The notes under the pieces are model-generated. The model searched no databases and was not told the DNA's origin. It worked only from the letters and a program-made list of their open reading frames with translations. A stretch of DNA of 64,000 bases from Microtetraspora malaysiensis (GTDB lineage: Bacteria; Actinomycetota; Actinomycetes; Streptosporangiales; Streptosporangiaceae): NCBI RefSeq assembly GCF_001528665.1, contig NZ_BBYJ01000020.1, positions 1 through 64,000 of the forward strand. The letters run 5' to 3'. Position 1 is the first letter of the stretch, and the number at the start of each line of letters is the position of its first letter. Position numbers and translations under genes: made by a program. Of the stretch, positions 23,631 through 36,025 are shown in pieces.

Positions 23631-26552
23631 ATGGCTTCCCGCAACCTTCTGCTCGAAGGCGAGTTGCGCCGCCGCGTGGACGGCGAGGTCAGGTTCGACG
23701 ACGGCAGCCGCGCGCTGTACTCCACCGACGCGAGCAACTACCGGCAGGTGCCGGTCGGCGTGGTCGTCCCGCGCACCGTGGAGGCCGCCATGGAGACGGT
23801 GGCGATGTGCCGCGAGCAGGACGTCCCGGTGCTGTCACGCGGCGGCGGCACCAGCCTCGGCGGGCAGTGCTGCAACGCGGCCGTCGTCATCGACTGGTCC
23901 AAGTACTGCGACCGGATCGTCGAGATCGACCCCGACGCCAAGAGCGTGACGGTCGAACCGGGCATCGTGCTCGACACGCTCAACGCGCGCATCGCCGAGT
24001 ACGACCTCATGATCGGACCCCGGCCGGCGACGCACGACCACTGCACCATCGGCGGGATGCTGGGCAACAACTCCTGCGGCTCCACCGCCCAGGCGTTCGG
24101 CAAGATGTCCGACAACGTGCTCGGCCTCGACGTGCTGACGTACGACGGCGACCGCTTCTGGGCGGCGCCGGGCGGCGGCGACGGCGTGCCCGCGCAGATG
24201 ACCGCGCGGCTGCGCTCGATCGCCGAGCGGTACGGCGAGGAGATCCGGCGCCGCTTCCCCGCCATCCCGCGCCGGGTCTCGGGATACAACCTCGACGCCC
24301 TCCTGCCGGAGAACGGCTTCGACCTCGCGAACGCGCTGGTCGGGTCGGAGTCCACCCTGGTCACGATCCTGCGGGCGCGGATGCGGCTGGTGAACCGGCC
24401 GAAGGCGCGGGCGATGGTCGTCTTCGGCTACCCCTCGATCTTCGAGGCGGCGGACGCGGTGCCCGCGATCCTGCCGCACAAGCCGCTCGCCCTGGAGGGG
24501 CTGGACGACAAGCTGATCGGCTTCGAGAAGCGCAAGCATCTCAACGCCGAGGCGCTGCGGCTGCTGCCCGAGGGCGCGGGCTGGCTGATCGCGCAGTTCG
24601 GGGCGGACACCCAGGACGAGGCGGACGCCAAGGCGCGGGACCTGGCCGAGGAGCTCGGCCACGCCGTGCGCTTCTACGACGACCCCCGGCGCGAGGACGA
24701 GCTGTGGCAGATCCGCGAGGCCGGCCTCGGCGCGACCGCCTGGGTGCCGCTCGAACCCGACACCTGGCCGGGCTGGGAGGACTCGGCGGTCGCCCCGGAG
24801 GATCTCGGCTCCTATCTGCGCGATCTGCACCGGCTCCAGGAGGAGTACGGCTACGCCGAGGCGTCCACGCTGTACGGGCACTTCGGGCAGGCGTGCGTGC
24901 ACACCCGGATGCCGTTCGACCTGGTCACGGCCGAGGGGATCAGGAAATATCGGGAGTTCGTGGAGCGGGCGGCCGACCTCGCCGTCTCCTACAACGGCTC
25001 CCTGTCCGGCGAGCACGGGGACGGGCAGGCCCGGGGCGAGCTGTGGCCCACCATGTTCGGCGCCGAGCTCATGCCGGCGTTCACCGAGTTCAAGGCGGTC
25101 TTCGACCCGCGCGAGCGGATGAGCCCCGGGAAGCTGGTCCGCCTCTCGGGCGACGAGCCGTACCGGATGGACGAGAACCTGCGCCTGGGCACGGACTACG
25201 CGCCGCCCCACCTCGACACACACTTCGCCTACCCGCACGACCGGGGCTCGTTCGCGCGGGCGGCGCTGCGCTGCGTCGGCGTCGGCAAGTGCCGCCACGA
25301 GGAGGGCGGCGTCATGTGCCCGAGCTACCGCGCGACCCGCGAGGAGAAGCACTCCACCCGAGGCCGGGCCCGGCTGCTGTTCGAGATGGTGAACGGCGGC
25401 GTGATCGAGGACGGCTGGCGCTCGGAGGCCGTGATGGACGCCCTCGACCTGTGCCTGGCCTGCAAGGGCTGCAAGAGCGACTGCCCGGTCAACGTGGACA
25501 TGGCGACGTACAAGGCCGAGTTCATGGCCCACCACTACGCCGGGCGGCTGCGCCCGCGCGCCCACTACTCGATGGGGTGGCTGCCGGTGTGGGCGCGGCT
25601 CGCGGCGCTCGCACCCGCCCTGGTCAACTTCATCACGGGGACGCCTCCGCTGGACGAGCTGGTCAAGCGCGCCGGCGGCATCGCGCTGGAACGGGCGCTC
25701 CCGCCCTTCGCCGCCGCCAGGTTCAGCCGGTCCTACCGCCGCCGGGGGCCGCGCGGCGACGGCCACCGGGGCGAGGTGCTGCTCTGGCCGGACACCTTCA
25801 TGGACAACTTCCACCCCGAGGTCGGTGTGGCCGCGGTCCGGGTCCTGGAGCGGGCCGGGTTCACCGTACGGCTGCCGCGCGCGGCGGCGTGCTGCGGCCT
25901 GACCTGGATCTCCACCGGGCAGCTCGGCGTCGCGCGCAAGGTGATCGAGCGGACTCTCGCGGTGCTCCGCGAGGAGATCAGGGCGGGCCTGCCGATCGTC
26001 GGCCTCGAACCGTCCTGCACGGCCGTGTTCCGCTCCGACGCCGCCGAGCTGATGCCGCACGACCTCGACGTCAGACGGCTGCGCGACCAGACGCGTACGC
26101 TCGCCGAGCTGCTGGACGAGCACGGCGTGGAGCCGCCGCCGATGGACCGCGAGGTCGTCGCGCAGCCGCACTGCCACCAGCACGCGGTCATGCGGTTCGA
26201 CGCGGACCGGCGGCTGCTTGAGGCGGCCGGGGCGGGGCTGACCGTGCTCGACGCCGGATGCTGCGGGCTCGCCGGGAACTTCGGGTTCGAGGACGGCCAC
26301 CACGCCGTGTCGATGGCGTGCGCCGAGGACGCCCTGCTCCCCGCGCTGCGCGCCGCCCCGCCGCACGCGCTCGTCCTCGCCGACGGGTTCAGTTGCCGTA
26401 CGCAGATCGAGCAGGCGCAGATCGGGCGGCGGCCGATCCACCTCGCCGAGGCGCTGGACCAGGCATGGCGGGAGGCCGTCTCCGGCGCGCTGCCCCGGCA
26501 GGCGCGGCGGCTGATGCCGGTGCCGGCGGATCGGACCTCCGGCTCGCGATGA
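23631..26552 (+). CDS. FAD-linked oxidase fused to Fe-S reductase domains (Dld-II/GlcD-GlpC type)
   Basis: A 973-residue 2-hydroxyacid dehydrogenase-like flavoprotein. Residues 40-220 are the FAD-binding PCMH domain (LSRGGGTSLGGQCCNAAV, TIGGMLGNNSCGST). Residues 250-530 are the FAD-oxidase C-terminal domain. Then come ferredoxin-like Cys clusters (CVGVGKCRHE and CLACKGCKSDCPVN) and two CCG domains (CCGLTWISTG, HCHQHAV, DAGCCGLAGNFGFEDG). It probably oxidises D-lactate or a related acid and passes electrons to the respiratory chain. It overlaps the enolase-superfamily gene by 4 bases. Confidence 0.88.
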   Translation: MASRNLLLEGELRRRVDGEVRFDDGSRALYSTDASNYRQVPVGVVVPRTVEAAMETVAMCREQDVPVLSRGGGTSLGGQCCNAAVVIDWSKYCDRIVEIDPDAKSVTVEPGIVLDTLNARIAEYDLMIGPRPATHDHCTIGGMLGNNSCGSTAQAFGKMSDNVLGLDVLTYDGDRFWAAPGGGDGVPAQMTARLRSIAERYGEEIRRRFPAIPRRVSGYNLDALLPENGFDLANALVGSESTLVTILRARMRLVNRPKARAMVVFGYPSIFEAADAVPAILPHKPLALEGLDDKLIGFEKRKHLNAEALRLLPEGAGWLIAQFGADTQDEADAKARDLAEELGHAVRFYDDPRREDELWQIREAGLGATAWVPLEPDTWPGWEDSAVAPEDLGSYLRDLHRLQEEYGYAEASTLYGHFGQACVHTRMPFDLVTAEGIRKYREFVERAADLAVSYNGSLSGEHGDGQARGELWPTMFGAELMPAFTEFKAVFDPRERMSPGKLVRLSGDEPYRMDENLRLGTDYAPPHLDTHFAYPHDRGSFARAALRCVGVGKCRHEEGGVMCPSYRATREEKHSTRGRARLLFEMVNGGVIEDGWRSEAVMDALDLCLACKGCKSDCPVNVDMATYKAEFMAHHYAGRLRPRAHYSMGWLPVWARLAALAPALVNFITGTPPLDELVKRAGGIALERALPPFAAARFSRSYRRRGPRGDGHRGEVLLWPDTFMDNFHPEVGVAAVRVLERAGFTVRLPRAAACCGLTWISTGQLGVARKVIERTLAVLREEIRAGLPIVGLEPSCTAVFRSDAAELMPHDLDVRRLRDQTRTLAELLDEHGVEPPPMDREVVAQPHCHQHAVMRFDADRRLLEAAGAGLTVLDAGCCGLAGNFGFEDGHHAVSMACAEDALLPALRAAPPHALVLADGFSCRTQIEQAQIGRRPIHLAEALDQAWREAVSGALPRQARRLMPVPADRTSGSR

Positions 26553-27661
26553 CGCCGATCCGGAGCCTGCGCGCGACCGCCTACACCGTGCCGACCGACC
26601 GGCCGGAGGCCGACGGCACGCTGGCCTGGGACCGGACGACCGTCGTCGTGGTCCAGGTCACCGGTGGTGGGCAGAGCGGCCTCGGCTGGACGTACGGCGC
26701 CGCCGCGTGCGCCGCGGTCGCCCGCGCCGAGCTGGCCCCGGTGGTGATCGGCCGGAACGCGTTCGACGTACCCGGCGCCTTCCAGGAGATGGTCCGCAAG
26801 GTCCGCGACGACGGCCGGGCGGGCGTGTGCGGGTACGCGATCTCGGCCATCGAGACCGCGTTGTGGGATCTGAAGGCGCGGCTGCTCGGTGTGCCGCTCT
26901 GCGTGCTGTTCGGCCAGGCGGCCGACGGGGTGCGCATCTACGGCAGCGGCGGCTTCACCACCTATCCCCACGCGGTCCTGGCCGCGCAGCTCGGCGGCTG
27001 GGTCCACGACCAGGGGATCTCGCGGGTGAAGCTCAGGATCGGCGAAGGCCGGGGCACCCGGGAGGAACGCGACCTCCGGCGCGTATGGCAGGCCCGCGAG
27101 ACCGTCGGCGACCACGCGGAACTGTACGTCGACGCCAACGGCGCGTACACGTCGAAACAGGCGATCCGGATGGGCCGGGCGATGGAGGAGTGGGACGTCC
27201 GGTGGTTCGAGGAGCCGGTCACCTCCGACGACATCGCGGGCCTGCGCCGGGTCCGCGACGCGGTGCGCGCCGACGTCGCGGCGGGGGAGTACGGCTGCGA
27301 CCTGTACACCTTCCGGCGGCTGGCCGGCGCGGTCGACTGCCTGCAGATCGACGTCACCCGGTGCGGCGGGATGCTGGAGTGGCGGCGGGCCGCCGCGCTC
27401 GCCGCCGCGCGCGGCCTCGACGTGTCCGGGCACTGCGCGCCGCAGCTGCACCTGCACGTCGCGCTGGCGACGCCGAACGTCCGGCACCTGGAGTGGTTCC
27501 ACGACCACGTCAGGATCGAGTCGATGTTCTTCGACGGCTTCCGTGAACCGGTCGAGGGCGTGCTGCGGCCCGACCTGTCCCGCCCCGGCCTCGGTCTCGA
27601 ACTGCGGGAGGCCGACGTGGCGCGGTTCCGCACGGGAGGCGTGGACGCCGCGGGCGACTGA
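26549..27661 (+). CDS. Enolase-superfamily enzyme (mandelate racemase/sugar-acid dehydratase type)
   Basis: A 370-residue enzyme of the mandelate racemase/muconate lactonizing group. The barrel catalytic positions are visible: RVKLRIGEG (K-x-R in place of K-x-K), LYVDANGAY (metal Asp), WFEEPVTSDD (Glu), VAAGEYGCD (Glu) and SGHCAPQLHLH (His). The second Lys of the usual K-x-K is Arg, as in several acid-sugar dehydratases. It is translated with the preceding 2-hydroxyacid oxidoreductase, suggesting one catabolic route for a sugar acid or hydroxy acid. Exact substrate unknown. Confidence 0.85.
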   Translation: MTPIRSLRATAYTVPTDRPEADGTLAWDRTTVVVVQVTGGGQSGLGWTYGAAACAAVARAELAPVVIGRNAFDVPGAFQEMVRKVRDDGRAGVCGYAISAIETALWDLKARLLGVPLCVLFGQAADGVRIYGSGGFTTYPHAVLAAQLGGWVHDQGISRVKLRIGEGRGTREERDLRRVWQARETVGDHAELYVDANGAYTSKQAIRMGRAMEEWDVRWFEEPVTSDDIAGLRRVRDAVRADVAAGEYGCDLYTFRRLAGAVDCLQIDVTRCGGMLEWRRAAALAAARGLDVSGHCAPQLHLHVALATPNVRHLEWFHDHVRIESMFFDGFREPVEGVLRPDLSRPGLGLELREADVARFRTGGVDAAGD

Positions 27662-27686
27662 GGACCATGTCAGGAGACGCCGAACC

Positions 27687-27730
27687 GGGGCCCGGCGCCG
27701 AGCGCCGGACCCCGTTGGCATCCCTTTTTC
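27687..27730 (+). terminator. Rho-independent terminator after the oxidoreductase/enolase operon
   Basis: GGGGCCCGGCGC and GCGCCGGACCCC form a strong stem soon followed by CCCTTTTTCCC. It lies 26 bp after the enolase-superfamily stop. Confidence 0.7.
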
Positions 27731-27789
27731 CCTAGGAGTCATCCCTAGGTCGTGCTTCCCTGACGGGCGGAATCACCCGATGGGGGGAA

Positions 27790-29343
27790 CTAGACGATCG
27801 AACCCGACCAGACGTTGGCGGCCTGCTTGTAGACGCCGTAGGTCTCCCCGTCGAAGTACGGGGACATGCTGGTGTCGATCCGCTTGTTGCCGTCACGGTC
27901 GGCCACGGCGATGGTCACGCCGTTCAGGTAGCCGAGGCGGCGGTTGTTCTTGTAGTTGAGCAGCCACGCCGAGCCGAGGGAGCCCTCACCGGTGAAGGAG
28001 GACTTCACGGCGACCAGTTCCTCGGCCTTGATCGCGGGCGCCTTGGCGGCGAACGTCTTGCCGTAGCTCCACTTGAGGGTCTGGCCGGTGTAGGCGTGGT
28101 TGCCGTCCGGGTGCGACCCGCTCGGGTAGCCGAAGACGTAGACGTTCTTGCCGAGCTTCTGGTTGTAGGCCAGGCCCTGGCCGCCGACCTTGTCGCCCAG
28201 GCGGCCGACGTTGGAGACCGCGCGGACGTAGTAGTGGTCCTTGTAGTACTTCTCCGGGGTGCTGGTCTTGATCCACCGCTTGAGGAAGTACTGCTTCTTG
28301 TACGCCTCGACGTAGCGCTTGCCGCGCGCCACCTTGAGGTCGCCCAGGAAGTTCTTGTCCCGCTTGAGCTTGTGGTACTCGATCATGGAGATCCGGGTCC
28401 ACGCGTCGCTCTGGTGGCCGCACCAGTTCGGGCACTTCTCGCCGTTCTTCATGGCGGTGGTGCCGTCCGGGGCCGCCTTGTAGGCCTTGGCGTCGACCTC
28501 GACGGCGGTCAGCTTGATGCCGTCGATGCCCTTGGTGTAGTACTCGTCGTGCTTGGCGTGGCCGTCGGCCGGCGGGTCCACCTCCACGCTCTCGGGGTCG
28601 AGCGCCTTCTTCCAGTACGGTCCGCCCTCGGTGTACTTCGCGGCGAACTCGGCGGCGCTGACCTCCTCGGAGAGGATCTGCTTGTCGCCGGTGTAGGCGT
28701 CGTAGGTCTTCTTGTCGACTTCCTTGTCACCGGCGAGCTGGATGCCGTTGTAGACGGTCACGAACGCGTAGTCGCGGTCGCCGTCCTCGTAGACGTCGTA
28801 GTCGTAGTGCGTGAAGGCCTGCTTGCCGACGTAGATGCCCCAGGGGGTCTTGCCCTGGTAGTAGCCGGGCACGAAGACCCACTTGTCGAGGGTGGCCTTG
28901 TTGCTCTTCGTGTCGTACACGCAGTGGCCCGCCGTGGCGACCAGGTTGCGGTACTTGGACTGCAGGGAGGTGGCGGTGCACCAGTGCGGCTGGTTGTCCG
29001 CCCCGAGGAAGAACACCTTGCCGGTGGTCTTCGGGAGGTTGACGTTCTTGGACTTCGAGGACGACTTCTTCTCATCCCCGATGGCCGGAACGGTGCCGGG
29101 CTTGCTGCTCTTGGACGGCCCGCCGGTGGAGATGTGCTTCGCCGCGACCGTGGTCTCGACGTTGTACGGCGTGGCCTGCTTCAGCATCTGCGCCGACCAG
29201 AAGAAGGCGACCTGCTGTGCGGCCTGCGAGGTGCCGGCCAGCGTCTCCTTGACGCTGTAGCCGCCTGCCTGGGCCGGAGAGGCCACCAGTCCGGCGGCCA
29301 GGAGGCCGGTGAGGGTTCCGCCGATGGCGAGGGTGCGCTTCAA
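27790..29343 (-). CDS. Secreted trypsin-like serine peptidase with large insertion
   Basis: A 517-residue exported protein: signal peptide 1-26 (MKRTLAIGGTLTGLLAAGL, cleavage after AQA), a Ser/Lys-rich linker to about 100, then a chymotrypsin-fold protease with WCTATSL, His in LVATAGHCVYD, Asp in DRDYAFVTVYNG and, near the C terminus, TGEGSLGSAWLLNY around the expected Ser. Between Asp and Ser lie about 250 residues rich in Lys and Tyr with a CPNWCGHQ pair, much longer than in typical trypsins. A CRP-like site lies about 250 bp upstream. The activity is likely but not certain because the Ser motif is not the usual GDSGGP. Confidence 0.75.
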   Translation of the reverse strand: MKRTLAIGGTLTGLLAAGLVASPAQAGGYSVKETLAGTSQAAQQVAFFWSAQMLKQATPYNVETTVAAKHISTGGPSKSSKPGTVPAIGDEKKSSSKSKNVNLPKTTGKVFFLGADNQPHWCTATSLQSKYRNLVATAGHCVYDTKSNKATLDKWVFVPGYYQGKTPWGIYVGKQAFTHYDYDVYEDGDRDYAFVTVYNGIQLAGDKEVDKKTYDAYTGDKQILSEEVSAAEFAAKYTEGGPYWKKALDPESVEVDPPADGHAKHDEYYTKGIDGIKLTAVEVDAKAYKAAPDGTTAMKNGEKCPNWCGHQSDAWTRISMIEYHKLKRDKNFLGDLKVARGKRYVEAYKKQYFLKRWIKTSTPEKYYKDHYYVRAVSNVGRLGDKVGGQGLAYNQKLGKNVYVFGYPSGSHPDGNHAYTGQTLKWSYGKTFAAKAPAIKAEELVAVKSSFTGEGSLGSAWLLNYKNNRRLGYLNGVTIAVADRDGNKRIDTSMSPYFDGETYGVYKQAANVWSGSIV

Positions 29344-29900
29344 GAGAACAGCTCCTTGGGCTGTCGTGGGACGTCATCTGCGCCCCATCCGTCAGTTAAG
29401 GACAGGTCAAGAACCTACAAGCCACACCAACTACCCGTAAGACGGTTTGAGGTCATCATTTGCGCAGGTCGGACGGGTGACCATTTCGTTATCGAAAAGA
29501 TGATCAAAAGGAGACAATGTCGTTTGACCTGGTCAGACAGCAAATCTGGCCACAAATCCTGACCATCGGGACCCTCCCAAGTCAGGGCGCGGAGTGTGAC
29601 ACAGATCACACGAGAAAGATGGCACGGATTTGGCGCTAAAACCGTCTAAGTCGGCCTTGATCTTGACGACCGCCCCGAACCGGCTCCGCGCGAAGCGGCA
29701 GGCGGTTACCCAAGGTCATCGGACGTGCCGAAACAGTCACCACTTCGGGGCGGATGGAGGGAGCGGAGCGGAAGGGAGCGAGGACCGCGGCGTCGGCCCG
29801 GCGAAGCGGGCTTCGCGAGGACCGCACTTCCGGCGAAGTGACCGACCCGGCCGAGCGGAAACCCCAACCGAACCGCGCGTACGGGCGTGCGGGGGGAGAG
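29344..29900. other. 557-bp non-coding region between peptidase and MFS genes
   Basis: It contains the peptidase promoter side, a CRP-type palindrome (29595-29610) and several short G+C-rich inverted repeats around 29755-29835 (for example GGCGAAGCGGGCTTCGC). No gene is supported in it. Confidence 0.6.
29595..29610. promoter_or_regulatory. Perfect CRP-type site TGTGA-N6-TCACA
   Basis: TGTGA (29595-29599), spacer CACAGA, TCACA (29606-29610) is the exact consensus of cAMP receptor protein sites, which actinobacterial Crp proteins also recognise. It lies about 250 bp before the peptidase start, so control of that gene is likely; the MFS gene points away from it. Confidence 0.55.
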
Positions 29901-31181
29901 CTAGGCTCCGGCCTCCGCCGGGGCCGCGTCCGGCGCCGCCGTCACCGGCTCGTCACGCGGCGCGCGCAGGTTCCGTATGCCGGGAGACAGCAGCGCGAGC
30001 AGGGAGGCCACGGCGACGATCGCCGCGCAGCCGAGCAGCGCCGGGCGCGGACCGACCGAGATCGCCACCGGCCCGGCCAGCATCAGACCGATCGGGCCGA
30101 ACATCAGCGAGCCCAGCGCGTCGTAGGAGCTGACCCGCGACAGCGCCTCCGGCGGCACCTCCCGCTGCATCGTGGTGTTCCACAGCACGCCGAAGATGTC
30201 GAAGCAGATGCCCATCACGACCGCGGAAGCCACCACCGTCCACAGCGGAGCCGCCGCCCCGAGCAGCAGGTACGGCAGCGCCGTCGGCAGGGTGAGCAGG
30301 GTCGCGACCAGGATGGGGCGGCGCGGCCGCAGCCGCAGGGTCACCAGGATGCCGGCGATCATGCCGACGGCCTCACCCGCGAGGACGGCGGACCAGGCGG
30401 GAGCGCCGCCCAGACTCTCCTTGGCGATCAGCGGACCGAGGACGCCGTGGGCCGCCTGCATCGCGATGACCATGATGGAGAACTGCGCGACCACCACCCA
30501 CAGCCACTGGCGGGAGCTGAACTCGCGCCAGCCGTCGCGCAGGTCGGCGAGCACCGAGTGGCGTTCGGCGGTGGCGGCGCGTTCCGTCGAGGCGAGGCGC
30601 AGCGCGGCGACCAGCACGGCGGCCACGGCGAACATCGCGCCGCTGATCGCGAGCGACCAACCGGCCCCGATCAGGACCACCGCCGCACCGCTCAGGACGA
30701 GCCCGGCCACCCGCGAGATGTTGCTGCCGAGCCCGAGCAGGGCGTTCGCCGTCTGCAGCCGCTCGGCGGGAACGACGTCGGGCACGATCCCGGTCAGCGC
30801 GGGGAAGAAGATCGCGGTCGCGATGCCGCTGACGGCCGCCGCCGTCACCAGGCCGGGGATCGGCGTCCAGCCGGTGAGCATCATCACGGCGAGGCAGGAG
30901 TACGCCGCGGCGTTGAGCCCCTCGCCCGCCATCATCACGCGGTTCCTGGGCAGCCGGTCCGCGATGACGCCGCCGACGAGCATGAACGCGATCATCGGCA
31001 GCGCCTCGGCGGTGAGGACCACCGATAGCGTGGTCGGCGTCGCCCCCGGCAGCCCGAGCACGCCGAAGGCGAGGGCGACGGGCGCGAAGCCGCTGCCCAG
31101 CACCGAGATGGTCCGCGCGGCGAGCAGCAGGGCGAAACGCCGATCCCGGAGCAGGCCGAGATCACGACGGACACTGTGCAC
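29901..31181 (-). CDS. MFS transporter (drug-efflux type)
   Basis: A 426-residue major facilitator with about 12 hydrophobic helices. The loop 2-3 motif reads GGVIADRLPRNRVMM and helix 4-5 has FFPALTGIVPDVVP, as in the Enterobactin/MefA-like efflux subgroup. I chose GTG 31181 because GAGGAG stands 5 bases before it; upstream ATGs at 31217 and 31250 have no ribosome binding site. Substrate unknown. Confidence 0.85.
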   Translation of the reverse strand: MHSVRRDLGLLRDRRFALLLAARTISVLGSGFAPVALAFGVLGLPGATPTTLSVVLTAEALPMIAFMLVGGVIADRLPRNRVMMAGEGLNAAAYSCLAVMMLTGWTPIPGLVTAAAVSGIATAIFFPALTGIVPDVVPAERLQTANALLGLGSNISRVAGLVLSGAAVVLIGAGWSLAISGAMFAVAAVLVAALRLASTERAATAERHSVLADLRDGWREFSSRQWLWVVVAQFSIMVIAMQAAHGVLGPLIAKESLGGAPAWSAVLAGEAVGMIAGILVTLRLRPRRPILVATLLTLPTALPYLLLGAAAPLWTVVASAVVMGICFDIFGVLWNTTMQREVPPEALSRVSSYDALGSLMFGPIGLMLAGPVAISVGPRPALLGCAAIVAVASLLALLSPGIRNLRAPRDEPVTAAPDAAPAEAGA

Positions 31182-31316
31182 TGCTGCTCCTCGCTGACGC
31201 CCCCGAAACGGATCCATGTTGCCGTTCACGGCATGGAACTGTCGCTTCATTTAAGCGGCGCGAGGTGGGGGTGATCCTCCGTCCGCAGGCCCAGAAGGAC
31301 CGGGACGATGGTCTGA

Positions 31317-34835
<3,519 letters not shown>

Positions 34836-34842
34836 CCGGGTG

Positions 34843-34876
34843 ATCGGTGGGCGGCCACGGGGAGCCGCCCACCGAT
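34843..34876 (+). terminator. Hairpin after the metalloprotease gene
   Basis: ATCGGTGGGCGGC and GCCGCCCACCGAT are perfect 13-bp arms around an 8-base loop, 7 bp after the stop codon. No T tract follows, as is usual in actinomycetes. Confidence 0.75.
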
Positions 34877-34978
34877 TCACTCTCCGAATCCGAAATGTCA
34901 CGCTCCAAAATGAAATCAATCGCGATTTCGTGACGTAGCTTGATTGCACAGACAACTCAACCGCCGTACTTTCCGGCT

Positions 34979-35938
34979 ATGGATCTCGAGCTGCGTCACC
35001 TGAAAATCGTGACCGCGGTCGCGGAGGCGGGAAGCATCACCAAGGCGGCCACGCTGCTCGGCCTCGCCCAGCCCGCGCTGACCGCGCAGCTCAAGCGCAT
35101 CGAGCGCACACTCGGCGGCGCCCTGTTCGAGCGCGACCGCTACGGCGCCCGCCCCACGCCCCTCGGCGAGCTGGTCCTGAGCAGGGCCCGCGTGGTCCTG
35201 CCAGCGGTACGGGAGCTTCAAGAGGAGGCGGTGCGGTTCGCCAACACGTACGACGGCATCACCTGCTTCCGGATGGGCGCCACCAACGGGCCCATCCTCG
35301 GCGGGCTCGTCGCCCGGCTGACCACCACCTGCCCGGAGACCCCGGTGAACACCTACACCTCGTGGTCCGCGCGGGAGCTCACCGGGATGCTCGTCACCGG
35401 CCGGCTGGACTTCGCCATGGTGGGCACCTGCGGGGAGAGCCCGCCGCCCGCCGGCGATCCCGTGGTGTGGAGTACCGTCGGCGCCGTCCCGGTCTTCGTC
35501 CTGCTGAGCGAGGACCATCCACTCGCCGACGCGGACGAGATCGAGCTGGGCCGGCTCGCCGACGAGAGCTGGGCGGTCACGCCGGGGGACGGCTGCTTCG
35601 GCGACTGTTTCGCCGCCGCGTGCGCCCGGGCCGGCTTCACCCCGGCCACCATGTACGAGACCGATCTCGCCACCTGCGTCTACCTCGCGCAGCTGAACCG
35701 CGCCGTCGTGCTCTGCCAGGCCACCTTCCAGCTCGTCCCCGGCACCGTCATGGTGCCCCTCGCCGGAGCGCCGCTCCACTGGCGGCAGCGGATCGGCTGG
35801 CACGCCGACGCCCCCGCCGCCAGGGCCGCGTCCATGGTGATCGACCTCGCCATGGCGGCGCACGCCGAGGCCGTAGAGCGCAGCCCGCGATGCGCGGAGT
35901 GGCTCAAGGCGAACCCGCAGTTCCATGCCATTCCATAA
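34979..35938 (+). CDS. LysR-family transcriptional regulator
   Basis: A 319-residue LysR regulator: N-terminal winged HTH (LELRHLKIVTAVAEAGSITK, QPALTAQLKRIERTLGGALF) and a C-terminal effector domain (from about 90). It lies between two secreted protease genes and in the same direction as the next, 88 bp away, so it may control the protease genes; that is positional inference. Confidence 0.88.
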   Translation: MDLELRHLKIVTAVAEAGSITKAATLLGLAQPALTAQLKRIERTLGGALFERDRYGARPTPLGELVLSRARVVLPAVRELQEEAVRFANTYDGITCFRMGATNGPILGGLVARLTTTCPETPVNTYTSWSARELTGMLVTGRLDFAMVGTCGESPPPAGDPVVWSTVGAVPVFVLLSEDHPLADADEIELGRLADESWAVTPGDGCFGDCFAAACARAGFTPATMYETDLATCVYLAQLNRAVVLCQATFQLVPGTVMVPLAGAPLHWRQRIGWHADAPAARAASMVIDLAMAAHAEAVERSPRCAEWLKANPQFHAIP

Positions 35939-36025
35939 CACCGACATAGGGGTAAATCGGTAGATACGCCACGGATGTAATGGCCGTTACCTTGAGGGCG
36001 TCCCCACCCCCCAAGGAGAAACGTC

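Noticed and set aside
23835-26441. 868-residue open frame antisense to the FAD/Fe-S gene
   Set aside because: Low-complexity translation caused by high G+C; the plus-strand frame shows all family motifs.
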